Below, in pieces: positions 14,205-21,753 of a stretch of DNA of 22,522 nucleotides. The notes under the pieces are model-generated. The model made no database searches. It was not told the origin of the DNA and worked only from the letters and a program-made list of their open reading frames with translations. Made by a program: the position numbers and the translations under genes. Origin of the DNA: JAUPVS01 sp037139495 (GTDB taxonomy: Bacteria; Patescibacteriota; Saccharimonadia; Saccharimonadales; JAUPVS01); the NCBI GenBank assembly GCA_037139495.1, contig JBAXGG010000013.1:1-22522 (forward strand), written 5' to 3'. Position 1 is the first letter of the stretch. Each line of letters starts with the position of its first letter.

Positions 14205-14540
14205 TTATAGAGCTTTTGACTTTGGCCTAAGAAGTCCGTAGACCAACCAAGCCAAAACTGCCAAACAAATTGCTGCACCAACTCCGTAGATTACAAGATG
14301 GCTCTTGTTGGTCGGCTCAGCTGTCACAGAAACTGTGGCAGTCGTAGTAGTATCGTTAGAAATCGTGCTTAAACTAATAGCGTTTGTACCTTGGTCAAGT
14401 GAATTTACAGAGTTAACCGACTGGACAGAAGTCTGTTGTAAAGTATTACTAGTTTGTGGTTGCAACGAACCGGGTCCCGGCTGCTGTAGATTACCAGTAG
14501 CGCTTTGTTGCAAACTTGTGTTTTGATTTTCGTCTAGCAT
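14205..14540 (-). CDS. C-terminally anchored Gln/Ser/Thr-rich repeat protein
   Basis: A 111-aa protein without a signal peptide. Residues 9-40 are four tandem octapeptides: SLQQSATG, NLQQPGPG, SLQPQTSN, TLQQTSVQ. A Ser/Thr/Asn-rich linker follows, then a membrane helix (about 83-104) and a short basic tail (LLRPKSKAL). The basic tail predicts that the C-terminus is inside and the repeats are outside. It starts 18 nt after the aspS stop, but a TATATT box 7 nt before its ATG could give an extra leaderless start. No family is recognised. Confidence 0.75.
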   Translation of the reverse strand: MLDENQNTSLQQSATGNLQQPGPGSLQPQTSNTLQQTSVQSVNSVNSLDQGTNAISLSTISNDTTTTATVSVTAEPTNKSHLVIYGVGAAICLAVLAWLVYGLLRPKSKAL

Positions 14541-14547
14541 TAGCAGT

Positions 14548-14553
14548 AATATA
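14548..14553 (-). promoter_or_regulatory. -10-like box before the repeat protein gene
   Basis: TATATT on the minus strand ends 7 nt before the ATG at 14540. No Shine-Dalgarno sequence is present. Confidence 0.35.
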
Positions 14554-14558
14554 ACTTG

Positions 14559-15875
14559 TTATGGGGTTAAACGGTTAATGTCGCGAGGGAACAGGGTAGC
14601 TTCTTTGACATTGTTAAGACCGATAGTTTTTTGGACGAATCGGTCGATACCAAAACCACAGCCGCCGTGAGCCGGCAGGCCATATTTGAAGGCTTGTAGA
14701 TAATATTTAAAACCAGGGTCTTCGGGGTCAATACCGGAATCTTTCATCTGTTGGAGTAGCGATTGGAAGTTATTCTCGCGCATTGGCACGGTAGCTATCT
14801 CGACACCGCGGAATAATAGGTCAGCTGAGAGAACAGTTTTGCCGTCGTTATTCTTTTTTTGGTAGAACTTATGAGTCGACATTGGGAAATCTCGAACGTA
14901 AATTAAGTCACTGTCTAGCTGTTTGCGTGAATAGTCGCAAATCCACTTCTCTTCGTCGGGAGTAAGGTCTTTTTCTTGTGTAGTGTCAGTTTTGGTAGCC
15001 TTAGTGTACATCTCATGGATTTCAGCAACCGTTAGTTGTGGGGTTTTACCGTCAGACGGCAGGACTAAGTCTGGGGCATCAAGACTCTTTAGGTCAGCGG
15101 CATGTTCTTTGTAAGCGCGCTTTAGAACTGATGCCGTCATGTTAGCTACCAAGTCTAGGACCTCGTCATAGCTACTGATAAAACCAATTTCGATATCGAG
15201 CATGGTCAGCTCAGTTAAGTGACGGGTGGTTGCAGATAACTCAGCCCGATAAGCCTGGCCAATCTCGAAAACCCGTTCGTAAACTCCAACCATGATTTGC
15301 TTGAATAACTGAGGGCTTTGCGCCAGAGTGGCCACCTTGCCAAAATAATCGAGGTTAAAAACTTCGGCGCCGCCTTCTGGTGATGCACCCAATAATTTTG
15401 GGGTCTGAATTTCGGTGAAGTCTAGTTCGTTCAAGTATTCGCGAATATAGTTCACTAAACTAGCTCGCAATTTAAATACTTTTTGTTCTTGGAGGTTACG
15501 TAAACTCAAGACTCGGTGTTCAAACAGCATATCTAGGTGCTCTGATTTGTGCGAAATTGGTTTATCAATTTCGATTGGCGGCTCATCTGTTACCGACACC
15601 AAGACAGTTAGGGTCGGATCGTGTAGTTCGGCGCCACCAGGGGCACGGGGCTCTTCGACTGCCTTACCACTAACTTGCAGCACGGTACCGATTTGTAAAC
15701 CACGCAGTTTTTCAACTTCGTCTTTGTCTTGCACAACTACTTGAGTAAGACCACGGCGGTCGCGGACGTTTATAAATGCCAGGCCGCCCATCAGACGTTT
15801 TTTGTGTAACCAACCCTCAATTTGGGTAGTCTTACCAATATGGTCTTTAACTTCATTAGATAAAACTCGGCTCAT
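14559..15875 (-). CDS. aspS: Aspartyl-tRNA synthetase, archaeal/eukaryotic type
   Basis: A 438-aa class IIb synthetase. The N-terminal OB-fold anticodon-binding domain covers about 1-105. Motif 1 is near IREYLNELDFTEIQTPKL (144-161), motif 2 is FEIGQAYRAELSATTRHL (203-220) and motif 3 is GGCGFGIDRF (about 404-413). At 438 aa, and without the large GAD insertion, it is the archaeal form rather than the roughly 590-aa bacterial form. Such enzymes are often non-discriminating, charging both tRNA-Asp and tRNA-Asn, and then need GatCAB; this cannot be settled here. It lies 33 nt after the CBS-protein gene. TAAAAT ends 7 nt before the ATG. Confidence 0.93.
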   Translation of the reverse strand: MSRVLSNEVKDHIGKTTQIEGWLHKKRLMGGLAFINVRDRRGLTQVVVQDKDEVEKLRGLQIGTVLQVSGKAVEEPRAPGGAELHDPTLTVLVSVTDEPPIEIDKPISHKSEHLDMLFEHRVLSLRNLQEQKVFKLRASLVNYIREYLNELDFTEIQTPKLLGASPEGGAEVFNLDYFGKVATLAQSPQLFKQIMVGVYERVFEIGQAYRAELSATTRHLTELTMLDIEIGFISSYDEVLDLVANMTASVLKRAYKEHAADLKSLDAPDLVLPSDGKTPQLTVAEIHEMYTKATKTDTTQEKDLTPDEEKWICDYSRKQLDSDLIYVRDFPMSTHKFYQKKNNDGKTVLSADLLFRGVEIATVPMRENNFQSLLQQMKDSGIDPEDPGFKYYLQAFKYGLPAHGGCGFGIDRFVQKTIGLNNVKEATLFPRDINRLTP

Positions 15876-15882
15876 TACCAGA

Positions 15883-15888
15883 ATTTTA
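15883..15888 (-). promoter_or_regulatory. -10-like box before aspS
   Basis: TAAAAT on the minus strand ends 7 nt before the ATG at 15875. No Shine-Dalgarno sequence is present. Confidence 0.35.
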
Positions 15889-15908
15889 ACAGAGGTAACT
15901 AGAAAATG

Positions 15909-16934
15909 CTAGTTAGATGATTCATCACGCTGCTGATGAATTTTCTCGGCTAGGCGCGTGGCTACCGCTCGGAGGTCCTCATACTGATCAAACTCATCGA
16001 CAATCGGCTGGCCGATCACCTGCTCCAGAACATCCTCGATAGTGACTACGCCGACAACTTCTTCGAATCGGTTTACAACCACAAACAAATGGCGCTTGGT
16101 CTTAAGGAAAGCTTGCAGAGTTTGGTAGAGATTTTGTTCTTCGTGAGCATAAACGACGTGTTTTTGATAAATCTCCTTAACACTGCCACCGTGTTGCTTT
16201 TGTAATAGATCGTGCAGGTACAAAATGCCAACAATGTTAGTAGTCTTACCATCGTAAACTGGAAAACGCGAATGGCCACTCTCAAACAGTTCGTCCATCA
16301 ACACTGGGCCTAAGCTATCGGTTAATTTAACGCTTTTGACCTGACTGAATGGTATAGAAATGTCTCGGACCAGCTTTTCACCAAAAGTCATGGCATGGAT
16401 GGCCATGTCAATTTCTTGTTTGGTAATTCGGTTGTCAGCTTGACGTTCCTGTTGCTCCAGTAGTTCGACTAAATCTTCTTTTTGAAACAGGTTAGTGTGA
16501 TTAATTAGACTGGTATGGTCACGAACAAATAGCCCGATGGCTTGTAATGGTGGCTGTAAATAATTAAGTAACCAAGCAATTGGTGGTGCTAGTAGCTGCC
16601 CGATTTTTTGGCTGGCTCGTGTGACTTCAGTTTTAGGCAACCAGGTAAAGCCGATTGCAAACAGACCAATAATCGCCAGAAGGGCTAAAGGCCAAGGGAG
16701 TGATTTAGCGACTAGGTAAAATAAACCGGCTGTACTGAAGGCCATAATGACCCACAAAAAGACCCGCAGGCTTAGACCGTAGGCGACAACACGGTATAAA
16801 ACCTGGGCGCTTTTGTCGCCGCGCTGGGCACGTCGTTTTAATTCTTTAACCGGCACTTGTCCATAAGTTTTTTGCAATAAAATTGCCAACACAGTAAGCA
16901 GAGCTAAGCCGATGGTAGAAATAAGCGCTAGCAT
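15909..16934 (-). CDS. CNNM/CorC-like CBS-pair membrane protein
   Basis: A 341-aa protein, start set at ATG 16934 rather than an in-frame TTG two codons earlier. Three hydrophobic segments (about 2-22, 56-78 and 82-100) form a reduced DUF21-like membrane part. A linker containing LVELLEQQERQADNRIT and the conserved EIDMAIHAMTFGEKLVRDI follows, then two CBS domains (about 195-245 and 258-310; HSRFPVYDGKTTNIVGILYL and FVVVNRFEEVVGVVTIEDVLEQVIG). Relatives take part in Mg2+/Co2+ or Na+ handling. The C-terminal CorC/HlyC domain of longer members is missing. It is the first gene of the seven-gene cluster. Confidence 0.85.
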   Translation of the reverse strand: MLALISTIGLALLTVLAILLQKTYGQVPVKELKRRAQRGDKSAQVLYRVVAYGLSLRVFLWVIMAFSTAGLFYLVAKSLPWPLALLAIIGLFAIGFTWLPKTEVTRASQKIGQLLAPPIAWLLNYLQPPLQAIGLFVRDHTSLINHTNLFQKEDLVELLEQQERQADNRITKQEIDMAIHAMTFGEKLVRDISIPFSQVKSVKLTDSLGPVLMDELFESGHSRFPVYDGKTTNIVGILYLHDLLQKQHGGSVKEIYQKHVVYAHEEQNLYQTLQAFLKTKRHLFVVVNRFEEVVGVVTIEDVLEQVIGQPIVDEFDQYEDLRAVATRLAEKIHQQRDESSN

Positions 16935-16942
16935 ATACAAGG

Positions 16943-16948
16943 ATTGTA
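16943..16948 (-). promoter_or_regulatory. -10 box of the seven-gene cluster (leaderless)
   Basis: TACAAT on the minus strand ends 8 nt before the ATG at 16934. No Shine-Dalgarno sequence is present and the -35 is weak. Confidence 0.4.
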
Positions 16949-16985
16949 CTCTATATCCATTTTAAAAGACCAGCTTTACTGATAT

Positions 16986-16991
16986 TATATT
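16986..16991 (+). promoter_or_regulatory. -10-like box before the DsbA-like gene
   Basis: TATATT ends 8 nt before the ATG at 17000. An overlapping TATTAT (16983-16988) is also possible. No Shine-Dalgarno sequence is present. Confidence 0.35.
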
Positions 16992-16999
16992 AGTAGTAT

Positions 17000-17641
17000 A
17001 TGGATAAACGTTTTCTAATTATTTTGTCAGTCATAGTACTGGCCGTGGTCGGAGTGTTTTGGTTTAATAAGTCTAAGTCCACCACGTCTAGCAAAGCTAA
17101 CACTAGCCAGGCGTCTAACCACGTAATCGGTAACAATACGAAGGGTGTCACCCTAGTTGAATATGGTGACTACCAGTGCCCAGCCTGTGGCCAGTTTTAC
17201 CCTATAGTTAAGCAGCTCCAAAAAACTTATGCCAACGATATCAGCTTCCGTTTTGCAAACTTCCCACTAGTGCAAATTCACCCTAACGCCATGTCAGCCG
17301 CTCGAGCTGCCGAATCTGCTGCTTTGCAAGGTAAGTTCTGGGAGATGCACGACCTTTTGTACGAGAACCAATCAGCTTGGTCAGCTGGCACCAACGCCCA
17401 AGATTATTACGAGCAATTTGCCAAAAGCCTAGGCCTTGATATGAACAAGTTCAAAACCGACATGGCTAGCCAAGCAGTTTCGGATGCAATTAATGCTGAT
17501 ATTAGCCAAGCTCAGGGGTTAGGTGCAACCGGCACTCCAACTTTTGTTGTAAACGGTAAAAAGATCGAGACCAACCCAAAGTCATTAGAGGAATTCTCCA
17601 AGCTCATCGATCAAACCATCAAAGACGCCAAAAAATCCTAA
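17000..17641 (+). CDS. DsbA-like thiol oxidoreductase, membrane-anchored
   Basis: A 213-aa protein with an N-terminal membrane anchor (about 5-23) and a Ser/Thr/Asn-rich linker to about residue 48. A DsbA-type thioredoxin fold follows. The redox motif is CPAC in YGDYQCPACGQFYP (about 60), and the cis-proline loop is GATGTPTFVVNG (about 175-186). The helical insertion between them is of normal size. It should introduce or shuffle disulfides in exported proteins; several proteins of the window carry two outer cysteines. No VKOR or DsbB partner is in the window. It is a single-gene unit closed by a terminator. Confidence 0.92.
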   Translation: MDKRFLIILSVIVLAVVGVFWFNKSKSTTSSKANTSQASNHVIGNNTKGVTLVEYGDYQCPACGQFYPIVKQLQKTYANDISFRFANFPLVQIHPNAMSAARAAESAALQGKFWEMHDLLYENQSAWSAGTNAQDYYEQFAKSLGLDMNKFKTDMASQAVSDAINADISQAQGLGATGTPTFVVNGKKIETNPKSLEEFSKLIDQTIKDAKKS

Positions 17642-17657
17642 CAGACAACAATAAAAT

Positions 17658-17690
17658 AGCCCCGCATCTCGCTGAGGGGCTTTATTTATT
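17658..17690 (+). terminator. Terminator of the DsbA-like gene
   Basis: AGCCCC (17658-17663) pairs with GGGGCT (17676-17681), followed by TTATTTATT, starting 17 nt after the stop codon. Confidence 0.75.
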
Positions 17691-17695
17691 TCATA

Positions 17696-18006
17696 GCCTA
17701 GCTTAGTAGACTAGAAAACGCTGCCATGACGGCCGCTGCACTTTTACTATCACTCGTTTCTCGGGTGAATTCATAACTTTTACCTTTACAGGCATCTGTT
17801 TCTCCTCCGGGCACTCCACAAGCCTATTAAAAACAGGTTTGCCGATTTATTTTTGTTGTTTTTGTCTTCTGCCAGAGGCCGATTTTGGCTCTCTTAAAAC
17901 GAAGTCGAGTTAGTATCGCATGGCTCGCTTATGCTTGTCAAGGATTTAAGCATGACTTCTTAGCATTCTTAGGCTACAATCTAGCTAAGAGATAAATAAA
18001 ACAAAT
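17696..18006. other. Intergenic region before the Kef-type gene
   Basis: Apart from the small minus-strand frame at 17703-17795, this stretch holds no recognised gene or RNA. TACAAT at 17975-17980 may be the -10 of the antiporter gene, 26 nt before its ATG, but no matching -35 is seen. A T-rich segment lies around 17845-17870. Confidence 0.5.
17703..17795 (-). CDS. Possible 30-codon gene with a strong Shine-Dalgarno site
   Basis: ATG 17795 is preceded, 6 nt away, by GGAGGAG (17808-17802 on the minus strand). The frame runs 30 codons to TAA and gives a basic peptide (MPVKVKVMNSPEKR..., ending RFLVY). A second frame on the same strand is also open over this stretch, and could be a GTG-started peptide or the tail of a decayed gene. 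The promoter is unclear. It is kept because of the ribosome-binding site. Confidence 0.3.
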   Translation of the reverse strand: MPVKVKVMNSPEKRVIVKVQRPSWQRFLVY

Positions 18007-19716
18007 ATGCATACTAACTTTACCGACCTCAGCATTGTCATCGCCATCGGCGTCTTGATTAGCTTATTTATGCGCATGATCAGGCAGCCGATGATTATTG
18101 GCTACATCCTAACTGGCATCGTGGTCGGTCCGGCCGTCTTCCACATTATTCATTCAGCTGAGAGTATAGAAATTTTTGCCCAATTCGGTATTGCCTTACT
18201 GCTGTTAATTGTCGGTTTAGGTCTGAACCCGCGAGTTATCAAAGAAGTTGGTAAGATTGCTGCCCTGATTGGTATTGGTAAGGTGACTATTGCCACGGCT
18301 ATCGGTTATGGTGTTGGCAAGCTATTTGGCTACTCCGATCTAACCGCACTGTATATAGGGCTTGGTCTGTCGTTCTCGAGTACGATTATTATTCTTAAAT
18401 TACTGACTGATAAAAAAGAGCAGAACCGGCTGTACGGAAAGATTTCGATTGGCTTCTTGTTAGTCGAGGACTTAATTGCCACTCTGATCTTGATTGGGGT
18501 GTCAGCCAGCGCCAAAGGCGGCCTGAACTTCGAGAGTGTCAGCGGCCTACTCCTAAAACTGATCCTGCTGGTGTCTGCCCTAGTAATCATGCGGATGGTG
18601 ATCCTACCGAAGTTAAATCGTTTTATTGCCAACTCGCAGGAGTTCTTATTCTTATTCGCCATCGGCTGGGGTCTGGGCATTGCCACCCTGTTTAGCTGGG
18701 CCGGTTTTTCGCTAGAAACTGGTGCTTTGTTGGCTGGTGTCACCCTAGCTTCGCTTCCCTACGCTCAAGAGATTAGCTCGCGCCTAAAACCACTGCGCGA
18801 CTTCTTTATCGTCTTGTTCTTCATATCTTTAGGGTCGCACTTGGCCTTCGCCGACGTATCGGCCGTTATGCCTCGCGCCTTGCTGCTTTCCGCACTGGTA
18901 TTAATTGGCAACCCGATAATCGTCATGACCATCATGGGGCTTTCCGGCTACACCAAAAAGACGGCCTTCAAAACCGGTATAGCTGGGGCTCAGGTTAGTG
19001 AGTTCTCATTTATTTTGCTACTCCTGGCGAATCAGCTTGGGCAAATCAGTAACCAGGTTCTGGCGATGATTACATTGGTAGCGCTTATAACTATCGCCGT
19101 TTCAAGCTATGTCATTATTTACTCCGATCAGTTATACACTGTCTTTGAACGCTATCTGTCGATGTTTGAACGCCACAAAGTCCATTCTAAACGCGAGCAC
19201 ACCGAACACTTCGACCTAGTTCTGTTTGGCTACCATAAAGGTGGACGCGAATTCCTACACGTTTACGAGCAGCTTAAAAAGCCCTACGTTGTGGTCGATT
19301 ACGACCCCGATGTTATCGATATCATGGAAAGTAAAGATATTCGCTACGTCTACGGTGATGCCACCGACCTAGAACTTCTAAGCGAGATTAACCTCGAGAC
19401 CGCTAAGCTAGTCGTTTCGGTCATCACCGACTTTCCGTCCAGCCAGTTCTTAGCTAAATGGCTGGCTGCTCATAACCCCCACGCCGTTTATATCTGTACT
19501 GCCGACAGCCTTGAACAGGCCGCTGAGTTATACGGTTTTGGAGTTTCGTACGTAATCCTCCCCCACTTCTTGGGAACAGAAAAGATTAGCGCCTTTATAA
19601 AAAACAGCGGACTTAAAAAAAGCGAGTTCAAACACTACCGCGAAAAGCACTTGGAATACCTGCAGACTCATTACGAAGAGTTTTCTCAGGTTGAGGAAGA
19701 CGCCCGTTCAGTTTGA
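18007..19716 (+). CDS. Kef-type cation/proton antiporter with RCK (TrkA-N) domain
   Basis: A 569-aa CPA2-family protein. Residues 1 to about 380 form the multi-helix exchanger domain (about 12 helices; features include RQPMIIGYILTGIVVGP and GLSFSSTIIILKLL). From about residue 400 a Rossmann-type RCK domain follows (FDLVLFGYHKGGREFLHVY, then VVVDYDPDVID and YGDATDLELL). It probably moves K+ or Na+ against H+ under nucleotide control. The glycine-rich loop reads GYHKGG rather than the usual GxGxxG, which may alter ligand preference. Its TGA stop overlaps the end of the convergent nadD gene by 9 nt. Confidence 0.92.
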   Translation: MHTNFTDLSIVIAIGVLISLFMRMIRQPMIIGYILTGIVVGPAVFHIIHSAESIEIFAQFGIALLLLIVGLGLNPRVIKEVGKIAALIGIGKVTIATAIGYGVGKLFGYSDLTALYIGLGLSFSSTIIILKLLTDKKEQNRLYGKISIGFLLVEDLIATLILIGVSASAKGGLNFESVSGLLLKLILLVSALVIMRMVILPKLNRFIANSQEFLFLFAIGWGLGIATLFSWAGFSLETGALLAGVTLASLPYAQEISSRLKPLRDFFIVLFFISLGSHLAFADVSAVMPRALLLSALVLIGNPIIVMTIMGLSGYTKKTAFKTGIAGAQVSEFSFILLLLANQLGQISNQVLAMITLVALITIAVSSYVIIYSDQLYTVFERYLSMFERHKVHSKREHTEHFDLVLFGYHKGGREFLHVYEQLKKPYVVVDYDPDVIDIMESKDIRYVYGDATDLELLSEINLETAKLVVSVITDFPSSQFLAKWLAAHNPHAVYICTADSLEQAAELYGFGVSYVILPHFLGTEKISAFIKNSGLKKSEFKHYREKHLEYLQTHYEEFSQVEEDARSV

Positions 19717-20259
19717 ATACATTTGGTTGGTACTTATATAGCTAGCCACGTCATCAGGCACAACAGTCGATAGTTGTTCAGGCGGCAGATTACGCAGGCT
19801 AGAGGAAGCCAGGTCTGACAGGCCAGTAGTAATCGGTTGGTGCTCAATTGGAATTGGGCTGCTATCGTCCCCATAACGTTGGCCGACGACAAAATTAACT
19901 TTGTCTTTAAGCTGGTCAAAACCAGCCCATTTATGAACCGACTTGAACTGGTCGGTGCCCATTAACAGATGGAGTTTGGCATCTTGGAATTTTTCTTCTA
20001 GCCACGGCAAGGTTTCGGCAACCGAAAAAGTATCATGATCGATCTGCAGTAGTTCAAGGCCTTTGTGCTCGCGCAGCGCCAACCAAACCATGTTTAGTCG
20101 ATGGCGAATATCGCTCGCCTGATCCTTATTACGTGGCGATGGTTCGACCAAAAAATACACTTTTTCCAAACCCAGCTCGGCCAAAGCCTTTTGGGCAAAA
20201 CCGATATGCCCATGGTGTATGGGATCAAAAACCCCCGAGTAGATGCCAATTTTCTTCAT
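19708..20259 (-). CDS. nadD: Nicotinate-nucleotide adenylyltransferase
   Basis: A 183-aa nucleotidyltransferase that makes deamido-NAD from nicotinate mononucleotide and ATP. The phosphate-binding motif GVFDPIHHGHIGF (9-21, with HxGH) and the C-terminal SSSLRNL (ISSTxIR equivalent) are present. The middle LLMGTDQFKSVHKW fits the family's GxDxxxxxxxW segment. It is slightly shorter than most NadD. It starts 17 nt after the stop of the 468-aa gene, so it may be cotranscribed and fall under the same riboswitch. A TACAAT 4 nt before the ATG could also give a separate start. Confidence 0.88.
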   Translation of the reverse strand: MKKIGIYSGVFDPIHHGHIGFAQKALAELGLEKVYFLVEPSPRNKDQASDIRHRLNMVWLALREHKGLELLQIDHDTFSVAETLPWLEEKFQDAKLHLLMGTDQFKSVHKWAGFDQLKDKVNFVVGQRYGDDSSPIPIEHQPITTGLSDLASSSLRNLPPEQLSTVVPDDVASYISTNQMYSN

Positions 20260-20276
20260 ATATATTGTATTTAATA

Positions 20277-21683
20277 TTATACCGTAGTTAATTGTGCTTT
20301 TGCTTTGGATTTTTCGGCTTTGCGCTGTTTACTGCCGCCATCACCTTTAAATGTAATACCATTGACAACTTTAGCTTTACAATCCCAACACTTCAAAACA
20401 GAAGCGCAGGGGTCGGCAAATACTCGAGCATCGCAGTGCGGGCAGCTCATCCACTTGAGCTTAGATTTCCCTTCACTATTATCGCTGGAATTATCGATAG
20501 TAGAGTCATCGGGTGAAACTGATGAATTTTTGAACAGCGGGCAAGAGCCTGAAACAGCAGTTTTTTGAGCCTGTACGATTGACTGACTAGCTTTTACCTC
20601 GTCACCTTGCTCAATAAATAGCCTAGCTTGATCAATAAAGGCGGCGGCTTGTGGCCCAAATACGATGGCATCGATCCGGTGGTCGTTTTGGGCTCGTTTT
20701 ACGCAATACCGTTCGGACAGGTTGTCCAGCCTCTCAATTGCCTCCAGTGGCGTTTCGAATATGTGAGCTTCGGCAACAAGTTGAGTGGTGATTTGCTCAA
20801 CAACGTCGTTAAAACTTTGGTTGCGTTGATAGCATTCATCGGCATATTGATTGTAGTCCCGACGAGGCTTAGCTTGCCCATAAAAAGTTCCGGCTATTTG
20901 GTCATACTCAGCCACAACGTCTTCCACGAAATTAGGAACAGTCTGTTTAGGAATTAACATGATATATTGAACCGTGCCGTTGACGTCAGCCGGAATTAGG
21001 TCCAACCCTTTTTGACTAGCTAGAGCCTGGATAGTCTCCATGTCGTGTCTGGGGCTCTGGGGAGTTTTTTTGCCAGCTACTAAAGCTGTTTCCAAAACTG
21101 CCTCGTCACCATCTACCCTCAAGAGTTGCATCGACATACTGTCTGTATCAGTAAAGAAATTATAGTCTTTCCTAGTTTTTTCATCGGTCGGGCAAGGTTC
21201 GCAAACTAGTGCGTCATGAGTATCTAGCACACCGGCTCGAAGTAGCTCTTCAAAAACAAAGCCGTTTTTTAGCTGCCCTGCAGTTCGACCATGCATTTCG
21301 GCATTTAATATAGTGTGTTGCAGAGTGTTAGTAAGAACATCCGTTAATTTTCGTCCCTCCTGAGTAAACCCTTGGCTAGTAACTTCAAGTTCGACGCGTG
21401 TTTGTGAGGCAACCTTGAAAAGTCTTTCGGCCACATCTGTAGACACATTAGTCTTCACCATTCTCAGAGATGATTCATCGCCAAGAGAAGCTGTTTGCAG
21501 GGCAGCCAGTAAAGTAGACTGGCTATAATCGCGTTCGACGGGCTCGATTATAACTTCATTCTGCATAACCATGCTGCCAAGATACTGGGCGGTACGTATT
21601 TCGGCATTTTGATATAGCTCCGGGAAAGCTAGTTCTGGAGTTAGCCAGATATCGGTTTGTTCTTGAGTAGCTGCAGCGGCCAT
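20277..21683 (-). CDS. 468-aa zinc-ribbon protein of unknown function, preceded by a B12 riboswitch
   Basis: A large soluble protein with no membrane helix. I recognise no domain in residues 1-390. A CEPC pair occurs near residue 160 (ALVCEPCPTDEK), and the segment GQLKNGFVFEELLRAGVL just before it looks conserved in character. The C-terminal region has a probable zinc ribbon (SCPHCDARVFADPC, then KCWDCKAKV) and a Lys-rich end. Basic, flexible zinc-ribbon tails often bind nucleic acid, but this is inference. ATG 21683 is preceded by GAGGG (7-nt spacing) that lies in a hairpin. The leader carries a cobalamin riboswitch. nadD follows at 17 nt. Confidence 0.8.
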   Translation of the reverse strand: MAAAATQEQTDIWLTPELAFPELYQNAEIRTAQYLGSMVMQNEVIIEPVERDYSQSTLLAALQTASLGDESSLRMVKTNVSTDVAERLFKVASQTRVELEVTSQGFTQEGRKLTDVLTNTLQHTILNAEMHGRTAGQLKNGFVFEELLRAGVLDTHDALVCEPCPTDEKTRKDYNFFTDTDSMSMQLLRVDGDEAVLETALVAGKKTPQSPRHDMETIQALASQKGLDLIPADVNGTVQYIMLIPKQTVPNFVEDVVAEYDQIAGTFYGQAKPRRDYNQYADECYQRNQSFNDVVEQITTQLVAEAHIFETPLEAIERLDNLSERYCVKRAQNDHRIDAIVFGPQAAAFIDQARLFIEQGDEVKASQSIVQAQKTAVSGSCPLFKNSSVSPDDSTIDNSSDNSEGKSKLKWMSCPHCDARVFADPCASVLKCWDCKAKVVNGITFKGDGGSKQRKAEKSKAKAQLTTV

Positions 21684-21690
21684 AGAAATA

Positions 21691-21712
21691 CCCTCACTCT
21701 AGCGAGCGAGGG
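21691..21712 (-). promoter_or_regulatory. Hairpin over the Shine-Dalgarno site
   Basis: On the minus-strand RNA CCCTCGCTC (21712-21704) pairs with GAGTGAGGG (21699-21691) across a 4-nt loop: 9 pairs, one of them G-U. The right arm contains the GAGGG ribosome-binding site of the 468-aa gene. The plus strand would have an A x C mismatch at the wobble position, so the structure favours the minus-strand RNA. It is a likely expression platform for the riboswitch. Confidence 0.65.
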
Positions 21713-21753
21713 GGTGGCCAAAAATAGCCCGTACTCCTGCTCGAGAGATTTTA

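Noticed and set aside
12519..14526. Several plus-strand frames opposite the 607-aa and 111-aa genes
   Set aside because: They are shadows of the minus-strand genes, with low-complexity translations and no start signals.
17700..18006. A structured RNA (SRP RNA, tmRNA, RNase P or a second riboswitch) in the gap
   Set aside because: None of their conserved motifs could be found on either strand.
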